Part shown: positions 1 to 11,639 of the stretch, piece after piece
Layout: every line of letters begins with the position of its first letter
Position numbering within the stretch: the stretch's first letter is position 1
Assembly (NCBI GenBank): GCA_009801085.1
Contig: VNWV01000053.1
Span: forward strand, 1 to 64,000
Origin: Lasiodiplodia sp. COLG20
Taxonomy: Eukaryota > Ascomycota > Dothideomycetes > Botryosphaeriales > Botryosphaeriaceae
Reading direction: 5' to 3'
DNA length: 64,000 nt
The notes under the pieces: model-generated
The model's input: only the letters and a program-made list of their open reading frames with translations
Databases searched by the model: none
What the model was told of the DNA's origin: nothing
Program-made: the position numbers and the translations under genes

Positions 1-419
1 GGTGCTGCCGGCTGGCCCTGAGTTTTCTGATGCCAGGAGCAGGCGTGTTCACGCCAGGCCCTCACGGGCAGCGGCCAGAGCGCCGGGACGAGCCCAGGCG
101 ATGGCGGGTGAAGTTGAAGATTACTCCGAATTTCTCATTTGCATGCAGCGACAGCCGAGCGAGGCCCGGTGTCCGTTTGTGAGCAAAGAAACGCAGCATT
201 GGCGAGGGCGGCGCTTGGAGGAGGAGAGGATGAATCGATCGCCGCGAGGAAGTTTAAGCAGGCTGCTTGCGCAATTGGTCCCAAAAGCTCACGACTTCTG
301 CCGGGGTTCAGCCGGCTGATCCCTAATCCGCGACACCTGTCCGCCAGGAGCTCCGACCGCGACGAAGCTGGCACGACCGACAACCGCCCTCGTTTCTTCC
401 CTCACCAACCGCCGCCAAA
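1..419. other. Left-edge upstream region, no gene seen
   Basis: This is GC-rich sequence upstream of the p24 gene. Short open frames are present, but none has recognisable protein features or splice logic. It probably holds the promoter and 5' leader of the gene starting at 420; no TATA element is evident. Confidence 0.5.
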
Positions 420-1247
420 ATGCACGCCGCACTGCTGCTCTCGAGCCTGGTGGCCTTTTTCGCCACGGCCGTATCCTCGACCGCACTCACCTACAAGCTT
501 GCCGCCAATGAGAAGTCGTGCTTCTTCGCCCACGTCAACCAAAAGGCGGCCAAGGTCGCCTTTTACTTCGCCGTACGTCTTCGCCCACACCGGCAATGCC
601 TTGCCAATTGCAATTCTCCGCCAATATTCGCCGGTCCGCGACGGCCAAAAGACGTCGCACAGAGTATACATGAGCTGATGGGAGACGGTGTGTAGGTTCA
701 ATCCGGTGGCAGCTTCGATATCGATTACGAAGTCGTCGGACCCAATGAGTACAGCGTAATGGACGGCACCAAGGAGCGCCAGGGCGACTTTGTCTTCACG
801 GCCAACACCCCGGGCGAGTACCGCTTCTGCTTCAACAACGAGATGTCGACCTTCGCCGAGAAGATCATTGACTTTGAAATTGCGGTATGATAATTGGACT
901 GCAAAAAATCCAGGGGAGAGGCCGAGCAGTTACTGACGCACAGTGCCATACAGGTCGAGAATGAGGAGGCGCGTGCGAAGCTCCCGTCCAAGCAGGGCAC
1001 GTCGCCTGAGCAGACTTCGGTGCTAGAGGAGTCGATTCTCAAGCTGTCGTCGCAGCTATCAACCATCAACCGCAACCAGAAGTACTTCCGCACCCGCGAG
1101 AACCGTAACTTCAGCACCGTCCGCAGCACCGAGCGCCGTATCTTCAACTTTAGCATCATTGAGAGCGTGATGATGGTCACCATGGCCGGTCTGCAGGTCT
1201 TCATTGTGCGCTTCTTCTTCCAGGGCGCCAGGAAGGGCTACGTGTAA
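420..1247 (+). CDS. p24-family cargo receptor (p24 gamma/Erp-like)
   Basis: Three exons, 420-572, 696-884 and 954-1247, encode 211 aa; both introns are GT-AG and in phase 0. The protein begins with a signal peptide (residues 1 to about 20) and continues into a GOLD domain with the two conserved cysteines, in SCFF and FCFNN. A coiled-coil stretch follows, then one transmembrane helix near the C-terminus and a short cytosolic tail containing FF and ending GARKGYV. p24 proteins cycle between ER and Golgi in COPII and COPI vesicles, where they select cargo and support vesicle formation; FF in the tail is the usual COPII contact. The GOLD pattern (a DIDYEV stretch, then GEYRFCFNN) resembles the gamma subfamily (yeast Erp2/3/4, animal TMED3/5). 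The tail lacks a KKxx signal. Family is certain from the sequence; subfamily is inferred. Confidence 0.9.
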
Positions 1248-1944
1248 ATGTTGGGATTTTTCTACGATAAGGGAGCAGGTTGGACGGACACAGTTGCTAG
1301 GGCCGGTGTGGATTGTATCATACTGGAGCTTGGGTTTAGCACGCCAATTAGATTTGGCGTACGGCATGATGAGGAATGCCTGGCTTTGGGTGCGCTCTTC
1401 TGAATGTTTCTCCTAAACTTCGGGCGTTCGTGCGGCATCTACCATTTCAAAGAATGCGAAATACACATGACGGGTTTTAGGCGGGTGAAAATGCAGCTCA
1501 GACATGATTAGCACAATACAATCGTCATTTCGAAACCAGTATTTTCCATGCGTCAGCCAGTGGTGGCGGAGCATACGCCCTTCTAGGCCTAAGATTCTAG
1601 GGCCTTTCCTAAAAGCGCAACTTGCTGGCGGCACGTGCGGGAGGCGGGACGACGTCACTCCAGATCGCATCTGCCAGATCTGCACCCACTAACAACTACA
1701 CCTCCATCGCCCGGCTCCGCGGCTGGAAGCGCACTGGATCCGCTGGACGAACGGGCGCCATTCCTACGTAAATCAACGCAGCAGTAGCAAGAACCACCGC
1801 ACCTCGGCCAATTACCATCTATCAACCTCGGCCTATCCCGTCCGTCAGCTGGGACTGTCCGTCCCACCCCCCCGTCTTGCGGCGACTTCCACCTCACGGG
1901 ACCGAAGAGGGGAAAAAAAGAGAAAAGGATTTGAAAGGGCCGCA
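1248..1944. other. Intergenic region, no gene seen
   Basis: About 0.7 kb between two same-strand genes. It should contain the 3' end of the p24 transcript and the promoter of the next gene. No supported coding sequence, RNA gene or repeat was recognised. Confidence 0.5.
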
Positions 1945-3420
1945 ATGTTCACAGCCGTCACCTCCGCCCTCCAAACCGTCTGGCGGGAGATCAGCGCAGA
2001 ACTCCAGCTTCCACTGTCGCCCCGGGCCTCCATCTCGTCGGCCGCCAGCTCGCGCCTGCCGGCCCCACCGTCCCGCTCGCCAATCACGCAGGAATTCATC
2101 CCCAGCCCGCACGATGTCCAGCACACGCGGCTCCTGCTCGTGCGCGGCCTGGACCTGCCCGTCGAAATCGTCGACATGATCATCGACTCGGCGCAGTACT
2201 GGCCCGCCGTCATCGGCACCACGACGTCCGTCGGCGGCGTGTCGTTGCGGTCTTCATCGTCGTCGTCGTCGTGGTCTGGGAGTGGCGGTGCGGAGAGGGG
2301 CGAAAGAGGGCCTATGGGGATTAACTTTGGCGGCAGCGGCGTCGTAAGGGCCAGCGACACGCGGCGGAACAAGGCCGCGCAGTTGGTCGTGGCTACCGGG
2401 GCGGTGCCGGCGGATGAGGATGTGGGCGGCATGGGGAAGGGGTGGGAGGGGCTGAGGAGGATCCGGGTTAAGAGCGTGAGGTGGCGGGTCAAGAGTAGGG
2501 ATCAGGGTTGGGTGAGCTCGGAGGCTGTAAGGAGAGGTACGTTCGGGTGTTCATCTTCATGTTTGCTCCTTGCACCGTTCTTGCAGTTTTTTCTCTCGCT
2601 TCACACTTTGGAAGTTCTACGTGCTCTGTGACTTTATTCTTGTGTCCGGAAGAGCCAGCCTCATTCGATCAGATCACTTCCTCCGTTCTCCCTCATCACC
2701 ACCAACAAAAGACTTCCCAACTAACACACTCTCTCCTCTACGACACCACAGGCACCTACCACGGCTCCTCCTCCTGGTTCGACGCCTGCATCCTCCGGCC
2801 CCTACCCCCATCAACCCCTCGACCGCCGCTGGCCCCCGACGTCGCGGCCCGCATCGACCTGCTCCAGCAGCGCTTCGGCCCGCCCCCGGGCGAGCCCTTC
2901 CCCACGTTCCTGGTCGGCAACCTGCTCTCGCACGACCCGGAGGACGCCCGCGACTTCCTGCGCTCGCTCGGCTGGGACTTTGTCGAGCGCGTCGAGCGCG
3001 TCGAGGTCGACGGCGAGGTCGGCGAGCGCCGCGGCGTGCTCTGGAAGCTGCAGGCCAACGTGGTCGCCTCGGCCGAGTACCACGTGCACGACGGCGAGTG
3101 GCGGCGGCGGAATGAGCATTGGGTGAGTGGTAGTGCGGAGGAGGCGGGCAGTGCGGGGAGCGGGGATGGGCTGGGGTTCGTGGATGAGATGAGGTCTGGG
3201 GATCGGGTGGGGATTTGGGCGAGGGCGATGGTAGGTTTTTTTTTTCTCCTCCTTTTCCCTTCTTCTGCTATCTTCCTCCCTTTTTGTCCTCTAAGCTCTC
3301 TTTGACGAGCTTGCGTTATTGACATAGAGGGGCTGTGCTGACATGAGTTTGTGCGTATAGTTTCCCGGGTGGGTGAATGACGTCGACGACGTCAACGTTG
3401 AGATTAGGTATTCTGTCTGA
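1945..3420 (+). CDS. Conserved fungal protein of unknown function
   Basis: Three exons, 1945-2536, 2752-3230 and 3361-3420, give 376 aa. The first intron (215 bp) is long for this window; the second is 130 bp and contains a T-run. The last exon encodes only 19 residues, FPGWVNDVDDVNVEIRYSV, which follow directly on a WARAM stretch. That join reads naturally and supports the model. Residues around 70-85 (LPVEIVDMIIDSAQYWP) look like the start of an F-box-type helix, but no full F-box can be claimed. There is no signal peptide or membrane helix. Low-complexity Ser and Gly segments in the middle suggest a disordered linker. I do not recognise the family well enough to assign a function. Confidence 0.7.
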
Positions 3421-3573
3421 ATAATGACGGTGGGTGGGCAAAAATGGCCGGGGGGCGAAATAGGTGTTTGGAAACTTGGGCGGGTGAATGATCAATCTTA
3501 ATCCCTTCTTCACGATGGCATGTGCGAAACCTTTTTTTATTCTCTTCGCGGTATCTATGGTCGTTCGGTCACG

Positions 3574-3614
<41 letters not shown>

Positions 3615-3812
3615 CAATCATAAGTTATAGAATTCTTTTCTTTTTCCAACAAAAAAAGAGTTGCGTGCGCAAGCATAAACGCGCGCCGGTCTTAACCAAT
3701 CCATGCCTCCCTTCCGTATCTCTCTCCCTTCCTAACGCCATACAATGCCATCCATCCAAAGTAGAGCCCTTCCACACCAACGACAACATCCAAACTATCA
3801 TTATAACCTTTC
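3421..3812. other. Convergent 3' intergenic region with a 35-base T tract
   Basis: Two genes end toward each other here, the unknown gene at 3420 and the APC/C gene at 3813. A run of 35 T lies at 3576-3610. Either transcript could terminate in this segment. No coding sequence is supported. Confidence 0.6.
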
Positions 3813-5733
3813 TCAACCATCATCTTCGTCCACAACCATGCTATCCGCCGCGGCCTCCTGCATCGAGTCTTGGATCTCGCGGATGCGTCTCCTCCGCTGA
3901 TTGCGCCTCCGCACCTCGACCTTGCTCCCGCGCAGCCTCTTCTCGACCTCTTCCTCCTCGCTCTGGCCCATCAGGTCCACGCTCTCGACCGCCTCGAGCG
4001 CGCGGGTGAGCAGGTCCGTGGCGATGGGGTCCTGGGGGCTGATGGCGAGCGCCTCGTGCAGGGCCAGGACGGCCTCCCACGCGCGGCCCATCTCGAGCAG
4101 CACGAGGCCCTTGGAGCAGAAGACGCCGGCGTCCTTGCCGCCCTGGCGTAGGACCTCGTCGAAGGCGGCGAGGGCGTCGTTGTAGTTGTGCGCGCGACGG
4201 TGGGCGTGGCCGAGGTTGGTGCGGGTCGCGAGGATGGAGGGCGAGGCTGGGGCGAGGGAGAGCTGGTCCGAGAGGGTCAGGGCCAGGGTGAACATCTTGA
4301 TGGCGAAGTTGAGGTGGTCCTGGTGGTAGAAGACGACGCCGAGCTCGTTCAGGAGGAGGGGGTCCGTTTTGCAGAGGCCGTAGGCTGTGTTGAGGTATTC
4401 GTGGGCGAGGGAGAGATTGTTGAGCTGCAGGTTCTGCATGCCCAGGAACAGCTGCGGAAGGTGGGTCCCCTGGAACAGGCGGGCGGCGGTGGAGTAGGCG
4501 GATATGGCTTGATCGTGCTCTCCTTCAGCGGCAAAGGTGTGGGCAAAACCAATCCAGGCAGGTCCAAAATGCGGGTCCATCATGGAGGCCTTGGAGAAGA
4601 ACCTTCGTGCCTCAGCTATCCTTCCGATGGTCAAGTAGTACACACCAATGGCAAGCCATGACGTCGGCTCCTCTGGATGTGTGTCGGCAAGATCGTGGGA
4701 AAGAAGGAAGAGCTCGTTCTTGTTGTTGAGCTCGTGGAGACAGGCAAGATGGACTGGCATGGTCGAAAAGTTGTACTTGTCTGTTTGGAGGATGGACGAG
4801 GTAAGCGACAGAGCCTCGCTGAAACGACACTGGGTAAAAAGCTGCTCGGCCTTTGATAACAGGATGTCGGGGTTGCTGGCAAGGTTGTAGTGTGTCGACA
4901 GCGTCTCAACGGCAGCGGTGAACTCATCGGGGTTCTTGTATTTGGACAAGCGGGTCATGTACAGCATCTTGGTGAAGTCGGCAGCCTCTTGGGCGGACGA
5001 GGGATCGTCGGCGGTCACAGTGTCGAAGCTGAGAGAATCGAGGAACTGCAACTCCTCCTCGGGAGACATGAGGGAGTTCTTCATGAGCTGGTCGAATGCC
5101 TCGAAGCACTGCACGTCGATGCGCACGGCATCCTTGTAGCATTCCTTGGCGCGGTCAAAGGCATTCTGCTTTGCGTAACAGAGGCCGCGCAGGTAGCACA
5201 TGCAGGCCTCAGCCTTGAGATTGTCAATGTCCTCGCGCTCGCGCTCTTCGCTGCGGTCGACGCGGTCGCTGCGCAATCCCTTGTTGTGGTGCTGCCGGGT
5301 TGGGCCGTTGCGGGAATTGGCCTCGACGTGCTGTAGCTTCTTCCGGGCGTTGTCGGGAGCGGCGACCAGGTGCACTGGGTTCTTGTCGCCGAGCAGCTGC
5401 ATGGCTTCATCGTACTTGGCCTGCTTTATGGAGCAGTGGGCTAGCAGGTAGCGGCATTGCGGACTGCTCTGCTGGGAGTCGGTCTTGGAAACAAAGCGCG
5501 AAAGGATACTCTGGGCGCGGGCGTAATTGCCGGTGGTGAAATGCACCTGGGCAAGCCAGAAGGCATCGCGGTCATTGTCTGTGCAGGGGCAAGTCAGCGC
5601 ATGGGGGAGCTTGGAGGGCTGATGGAGTGGACGAACTGCTGATGGCCAGAAGCTTGTCGCCGATAAAGATGGCAGACTCGTACTGGTGCTTGCTCAGGGC
5701 GTCCTGGCGCCAGTCGCGCAGGAATTTTTCCAT
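3813..5733 (-). CDS. cut9: Anaphase-promoting complex subunit Cdc16/Cut9 (APC6)
   Basis: Two exons on the minus strand, 5733-5637 and 5578-3813, encode 620 aa. The intron of 58 bp has a GTTCGT donor. Its join gives a continuous N-terminus, with the start MEKFLRDWRQ followed by DAFWLAQVHF. The whole protein is built of tetratricopeptide repeats; helical pairs such as SWLAIGVYYLTIGRIAEA and AWIGFAHTFAAEGEHDQA are clear. Length matches the family (about 620 aa). Cdc16/Cut9 is a TPR scaffold subunit of the APC/C ubiquitin ligase, which drives anaphase and mitotic exit in the nucleus. The start chosen is the first ATG in frame with the conserved N-terminus; codons further upstream lack conservation-like character. 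It is divergent from the YJU2 homologue, with 576 bp between starts. The C-terminus is acidic (VVDEDDG). Confidence 0.93.
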
Positions 5734-6309
5734 ATACGCGGGTGGGGTGGGGCTTCTCGCAGAGCCATGGAGGGGAGCTCCCGCGGGCGTGGTGTTTGGG
5801 TTTGGTGTTTTGGCGATCACAAGCCACGCCCAAGCTCGCGACTGCCCCAGAAAGACGCGCCTCGGCGTTTTCTGGCGCCGACCGTCATAGGGCTGAGCCA
5901 AGATCCAGCAAAGGGCTGGCCAAGATAGGAATTAACAGATCAAGAAAACGCTTAGTGAGGACTGTACGGCTAGACGATACACATTCTTACAATCGCAAAT
6001 CTGTGGCGTGAGGGTTGCCTAGAGCAGTTGTCAGGGTACCACGAGCGGTGGTTTTGGCCAGATTGCGCAGCTGCTCGCTACAGTCGGCCGTAATATGTTT
6101 ATCGCTGCGCCTTGGTCCGCCGCCGCCGCCGCAGCTCCCCATCCCGCATTTACCATCGTCAACGCCGCTGCGTCGCAAGCATCCGCCACCACCGCTCGAC
6201 TCATCTACTTCTACACCCTTTCCACTGCTAGTCTACTCCGTCGCTCTCTGATCGCCGTTCAGCCCCCCCGACCCTAGCCGCCAACTCCTCACCACTTTAA
6301 AGAGCAGCC
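5734..6309. promoter_or_regulatory. Divergent promoter region of CDC16 and YJU2 homologues
   Basis: The 576 bp between two divergent start codons must hold both promoters and leaders. No canonical TATA box is obvious. Pyrimidine-rich stretches precede the YJU2 start, as is common in fungal housekeeping promoters. Confidence 0.5.
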
Positions 6310-7282
6310 ATGTCGGAGAGAAAAGTGCTCACCAAGGTATGTTCTTTGTTTTGTTCTCGGTCGAGCTCCCGCTGACTATGTTTTAGTACTATCCGCCCGA
6401 TTTCGATCCGAGCAAAATCTCGCGCGCGCGCAAGCCCAAGGATGCCGGCCCCAAGGTTCAAACCGTTCGCCTCATGGCCCCCTTCTCCATGAAGTGCATA
6501 TCATGCGGAGAGTTCATCTAGTGGGTGCCCTTGCGCCTTTTGAATCTATATACATGTTGTGCTGACTTTTTTTTCCCCACAGCCGCGGCCGAAAATTCAA
6601 CGCGCGAAAGGAGGTCACGGACGAGACGTACTAGTGAGTTTCCTGCTCCCATTAGCCTTGAATAATGCCCTTTTCTCTAACATACTCTATCAGTGCCATC
6701 AAGATTATCCGCTTCTACATTAGATGCACCAGATGCTCCGCAGAGATTACCTTTAAAACGGATCCGAAACATATGGATTATACCTGCGAACGGGGCGCGA
6801 AAAGGAACTTCGAACCATGGCGCGAGGAGAAGCTGAACCAGGAGACGGACGAAGAGCGTTTGGACCGACTGGAGCGCGAGGAGGCCGAGCGGGATGCTAT
6901 GGCTGAGTTGGAGACGAAGACACTGGACGCCAAGACCGAAATGCAAATCGCAGACGCCTTGGATGAGATCCGTACCAGGAACGCAAGGATCGAGCGTGGC
7001 GAGTTTTCCGCCGAGGCCAGAGTGGAGAAGGACCCGCGCGATGCTGAGAGGGAAAGGCAGGAGAAGGAGGACGAGGAGACTGCCAGACGCGCCTTCGAGA
7101 CGGCCAGCGGTGAGCGTGTGCGCCGATTGGATGAGACGGCCGCAGACGACGAGCCAGAAGCTTCGTCTTCCTCGGCTGCCGCGGACTCGGCTGCCATGCC
7201 TCCCCCTTCGTTCAAGAGGACGGTCAAGAAGAAGAAGGACTTCGGTGCTGCCCTGGGTATCAAGAAGAAGTCGCTGGTCTGA
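6310..7282 (+). CDS. YJU2: Splicing factor Yju2/Cwf16 (CWC16 family)
   Basis: Four exons, 6310-6336, 6387-6520, 6583-6633 and 6694-7282, encode 266 aa. The first exon is only nine codons (MSERKVLTK) and all joins restore a continuous frame. The protein starts with the family's conserved block ([11 protein letters not shown]), followed by two CxxC pairs at C46/C49 and C82/C85 that bind zinc, with FxIRC and KTDPKHMDY stretches typical of the CWC16 domain. The C-terminal half is charged and coiled-coil-like and ends in a Lys-rich tail. Yju2 joins the spliceosome with the Prp19 complex and promotes the first catalytic step in the nucleus. The short exons and intron-rich 5' half are typical of conserved splicing genes. 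Confidence in identity is high. Confidence 0.94.
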
Positions 7283-8940
7283 TTCTGGTTATTGACGGGT
7301 ATATGAGATTCAGGATCGGTGCCTTTTCGAGAAAAGGCGTTTGCAGGGACTTCAATGCTCTATTTGAGGTAGAATCTGGTGCTGCTTTATGCATCAAGAA
7401 GCAGTCGGCACGGGTCTGGTACTAGCTACCAACGGCCCGCCAGCTTCAGAAATGGTTCATCTCCACGGAAAGGCGTTTTCAGGCAGTTCATGGTTGCGTT
7501 CGGAAGGGATCATTACCACGGGTATGCTATTCAAAGCAAAGACATTTTCAGATACTACAACATGGGATTCTAATTCATACACAAGGTTCCGTCAGCATAT
7601 CACTGTTTCCTATGTGCAATTCCACCAAGTGGAAGAGGCTAAGCACAACCCAAGTTGCACCTTTGCTGATCTTGAGGTATGCTGCTGCCGCGAGAGCGTA
7701 GTAGAGCGGTGTCTATGGTGATCGCGGCGTGAAGTCCGGGCTCCTGACAACTGCCGTCACCTCAGGCGTAGTTCTCTAAAACACCGCACCTGTCAATTCA
7801 TGAGCCGCACGCTCTATCTCGGGCCGGTGGTTGTCTACTTAGGTGCCGCTAGCTGACGTGGGCCGTCGGTGGCGTTTCCGTGCACCAGGTCATCCCCGCT
7901 CCAACAGCGCCGCAACGCGCTAAGTGAGCCCAAGGCTACCGGCCCTACGCACCTGAGACCGTTTGGAAAATGTTGAGCTGCGAGCAGGCGTAATCATCTA
8001 GACCCATCTCTGCAGTGTGCCACAGAAACTGTAATCCGTCGCCACACGCCATCAGAAGAGAGGTTCTTGAGCATCTCGGCTCGTCTAATGCTTACGGAGC
8101 ATTTAACTCTGCATGCGGCTCTGACTGATCGCCGTTTGATTCCTCCCGCGGGTCCAATTGCCACATTGAGTTTCTCCGCCGCCCTGCTTGTCACTCCATG
8201 GGGTCGACGGTTTGGATGTTGGAGACGGGAATAAGGGATTGTCTTAATGTTTACGGAGACAACAATGCACGTCTCCATCTGCCTTAACACACCAACACGG
8301 TCCCTGAATGTACATAGCGGGTCCCACATTAGCGCCGGAAGATGTGTGTGCAAATCCCCCGGCACTATAGAACGCCCCGAGAACAGCTTCCGAAGTTATC
8401 ATCTGATTCGGCCTGTGCCAACAGCTATCCTTGACCTTTTTCAGCCTAGCTGTGAGTCCTCAGCCTCTACCGGGACTAGCCAGCAAGGCGTACTCTTCGC
8501 CATTCAAGCTCCAACACTAAAGTGCGCATTGGTGCGTCGTCGGGGGATGACGTCATAGTCGCACTGCATCTTGCGCAGACATGAGTAGTGTATGGCGGGC
8601 GACTGACTCTCCCAGCCGCCCCCCGCTCCAGTGTGACGGCTGGGGCGAACTAGACAGTAGCTTGATGCGGGGTGCAGCTCTTGGAAGATCAGCCGTCCCC
8701 ACCGCCATGCCATCATCACATTTGCACTGGCCATCCCAACTGCGCGGAGGGAATTGCGTCGAGGCGCACAGACAGGCCTCCAGCCCAAGAGCAAAGACTC
8801 GATCTTGCATGAGGCTACAGGTGCATCCCTGGTCCGCCTTGCTAAGTGCACCATAACTGTGATCCCCGCTCTGTGCCAACATATATGCTGCTGCTCTCGG
8901 TCACCATGAGCCCCCAGCATTCTCCTCGACCATTGCAACT
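7283..8940. other. Gene-free region upstream of the sugar transporter
   Basis: About 1.66 kb without a supported gene. Open frames are short, lack domain-like sequence and cannot be spliced into something recognisable. The proximal part (roughly 8500-8940) is presumably the transporter promoter. No repeats or RNA genes were recognised. Confidence 0.5.
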
Positions 8941-10902
8941 ATGGCGCCTTACTTCGGTCTCAAGGGCGGCTGGCTCACCTTCTGGGTGACGGTCGCCTGT
9001 GCAACTGACATGACTTTGTTCGGTGAGCAGAACCGCTGCAATGCTGAATGTAGTGACAGAAGACTTACATGAACACAGGCTATGATCAAGGCGTCTTTGG
9101 TATGCTCGAGCCTGTCTCTCCGTTACGCCAATCCTCTAACGAGCCCAGGCGGCGTTGTTGTGACGCAAGATTTCCTCGACACGCTGAATCTCAACGGCAA
9201 GACGACACTGATCAGTACCGTCACGGCTATCTACGACATTGGCTGCTTTTTCGGTGCCATTATTGCCTTTATGATTGGCGAGAAGCTGGGCCGTAAGAAG
9301 AGTATATTGCTGGGCACTACCGTCATGTCAATTGGTGCCATCATCCAAATCGCTTCATACGGTGTGCCGGAGATGATTGTCGGCCGGTGAGTTCTATTCC
9401 CGGCATGTTCAAATCCCAGAGTCTGCTCTCGCCCTAGTGGACTGCGTGCTGACTGAGATTCAGTGTCATTGCAGGACTCGGAAATGGTATCAACACAGCC
9501 ACGGCACCGGTCTGGCAGGGCGAAACTTCGAAAGCAAGTTGGCGCGGCAAGCTCATCGTCATTGAGATGATCATGAACATCGCTGGCTTCTCCTTATCCA
9601 ACTGGGTCACATACGGCTTCTCGTTCGTGGGCGGATCCGCCTCGTGGCGCGTCCCGCTGGCCGTCCAGTTCATCTTCATCTTCATCCTATTCGGCACCAC
9701 GCCTTGGCTGCCCGAGAGTCCCAGGTCAGATCCCCCCTCCTACAACCTACAAATCAATCCAGCTGACGAGGTCGCAGATGGCTCATCGCCCGCGGGCGGA
9801 TCGACGAAGCGGAGCAGATCCTCGCCGACCTGGAAGCCCTGGGCATCGACGACCCGTACATCATCACGCAGTCCAAGGACATCCAGTGGGCCGTCAACTA
9901 CGAGAAGGAGAACGCAGTGCGCTGGCGCGACCTCGCGCGCGGCCGCACGGGCAACCAGGGCGGCACCTGCACGATCCGGCGGCTGGTGCTGGGCATGGGC
10001 ACGCAGGCGATGCAGCAGCTGTCGGGCATCAACGTCACCTCGTACTACCTCACGTACGTGCTGATCGAGTCGGTCGGCCTGAGCAACAACCTGGCCCGTC
10101 TGCTGGCCGCCTGCAACTCGGTCAGCTACCTCGTCTTCAGCACCATCGGCATCCCCAACGTCGAGCGCTGGGGCCGCCGCAAGATGATGATGTACGCCGC
10201 CGCCGGCCAGTGCTTGTGCTACGCCTGTATTACTCTGTGCCTGCGCTACTCGGAGCCCCAGTTCTCTGCGTCGCGCCAGTGGGCTTCGGCGTCTATCGCT
10301 TTCTTCTTTCTCTACTATGTCTTCTTCGGAATCGGCTGGCAGGGCGTACCTTGTAAGTTTTCAACCCAACTTTTTTTTCTTTAACACTACAAACTAACCA
10401 ATACGTTTTAAGGGCTATACCCCACCGAATGCAATAGTTTGAGCATGCGCACGAAAGGTGCGGCGTTGGGTACTGCGACGAATGTGGGTTGACCCCTTTT
10501 GGTTGGTGGTGGAAAAACTGACCCGAAAAACAGTGGATCTTCAACTTCATGGTCGTCGAGATCACGCCGCCGGGCATCGCCTCGCTCGGCTGGCAGTTCT
10601 ACATCATCTGGACCGTCTTCAATGGTGCATTTGTGCCCATTGTTTACATGTTCTACCCCGAGACGGCCGGCCGCTCACTCGAGGACATGGACCGCCTCTT
10701 TATCGAAAACCACGACATCTTCGTCTTCCGCGACAAGGATGCCATCTCGGCTAAGCGTCCCGAGAAATATATCCAGCATGAGAAGGAGGAGGTCAGGCGC
10801 CACAGCAGCATCAAGCCCGAGGATATCACGGGTGCGGTCGAGGCGCACAAGAGAGAGGTGCTGGAGGGTAAGAGCGTCGACGAGAAGATGGAGATTGCGT
10901 GA
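8941..10902 (+). CDS. MFS sugar transporter (hexose-transporter family)
   Basis: Seven exons, 8941-9022, 9079-9099, 9149-9386, 9464-9724, 9778-10352, 10413-10483 and 10534-10902, encode 538 aa. Exon 2 is only 21 bp and restores the GYDQGVFGG signature at the end of helix 1. Sugar-porter motifs appear in order: GEKLGRKKS after helix 2, PESPRWLIARGR after helix 6, QQLSGINVTSYY in helix 7, VERWGRRKMM between helices 8 and 9, and PETAGRSLEDMD after helix 12. It should have 12 transmembrane helices in the plasma membrane and import a hexose or related sugar by proton symport; the substrate cannot be read from sequence. It stands alone between two long gene-free stretches, so neighbours give no clue to induction. 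Confidence 0.93.
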
Positions 10903-11282
10903 TGAAGATGTGTCAGACTGTATTTGTATGTATGTACCATGTATGATTGGGCTGGTTAAAATTGCACATGGTGGACTGTAGGAGGGTTCCGCATATTCGA
11001 TAGCTGATATAAAATGTATCAACACTCACGTATCACTTGCTCTTATTCATCGTCGTAACAGGCGTCAAAGAACCCGGCCTTTTCAAGACTGTGTCATGAG
11101 AAATGTAGCAGTCAAATTTGTCAATATATTCAAAGGATCATTGCATCTTGGCAACATGACTCCGCAACGCATTCAGAGATTGAGGATGCTGCACAATATT
11201 CGCTGATGCTGAATATACGGTCACGACTGTTACAGCCCTTACAAGAATTGGTGTTGGAGTGAATTTATTATTCGCCCATACC

Positions 11283-11367
11283 GTGGGTAGTTGAAGCTAT
11301 CGTCCGGACGAGAATGTTGAATTAAAAAGTCTACATACACGTCCGGACGATAGCTTCAACTGCCCAC
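11283..11367. repeat. Hairpin element copy A (MITE-like, intact arms)
   Basis: The left arm 11283-11310 and right arm 11340-11367 are inverted repeats of 28 bp that differ at one position, around a 29-bp loop. The arm reads GTGGGTAGTTGAAGCTATCG and continues into TCCGGACG. The terminal sequence GGTAGTTGAAG recurs at three other places in the window. It has no coding capacity. The size and structure fit a miniature inverted-repeat element or a folded non-autonomous repeat. Confidence 0.8.
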
Positions 11368-11639
11368 ATATGTTAATTTTTCCAAGGCAGAGCTGGGATA
11401 TAGTTACGCTATGTTCTAGAGCCCTGCTATTTTTCGCGCTAGCCATCGGCTGCAGCACCCCTCTCTACAACGAAGTCAACGCGTGCCTCGAACTGCTACC
11501 ACCACACTTAATTCTATTCGCGCAAGTACTTAAACCCAACTTCTTCAGCCGCCTGTCTGTCTTGCTGTCTGGCCTTTGGCCAATTGCTGATTGCCCTTTT
11601 TTTTTTTTTTTTCTAAAGAGAAATAACTGGCTTTGCGTC

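Noticed and set aside
7379..7721. Open frames downstream of the YJU2 homologue
   Set aside because: Overlapping short frames in two phases with no domain-like sequence, most likely 3' UTR and spacer.
9408..9425. GTTCAAATCCC, resembling a tRNA T-arm box B
   Set aside because: It lies in a transporter intron and no acceptor stem, D-arm or box A can be folded around it.
8941..10902. Possible gene cluster of sugar transporter with nearby regulator
   Set aside because: The nearest regulator is 2.5 kb away across a repeat-bearing gene-free stretch and on the opposite strand; no support beyond proximity.
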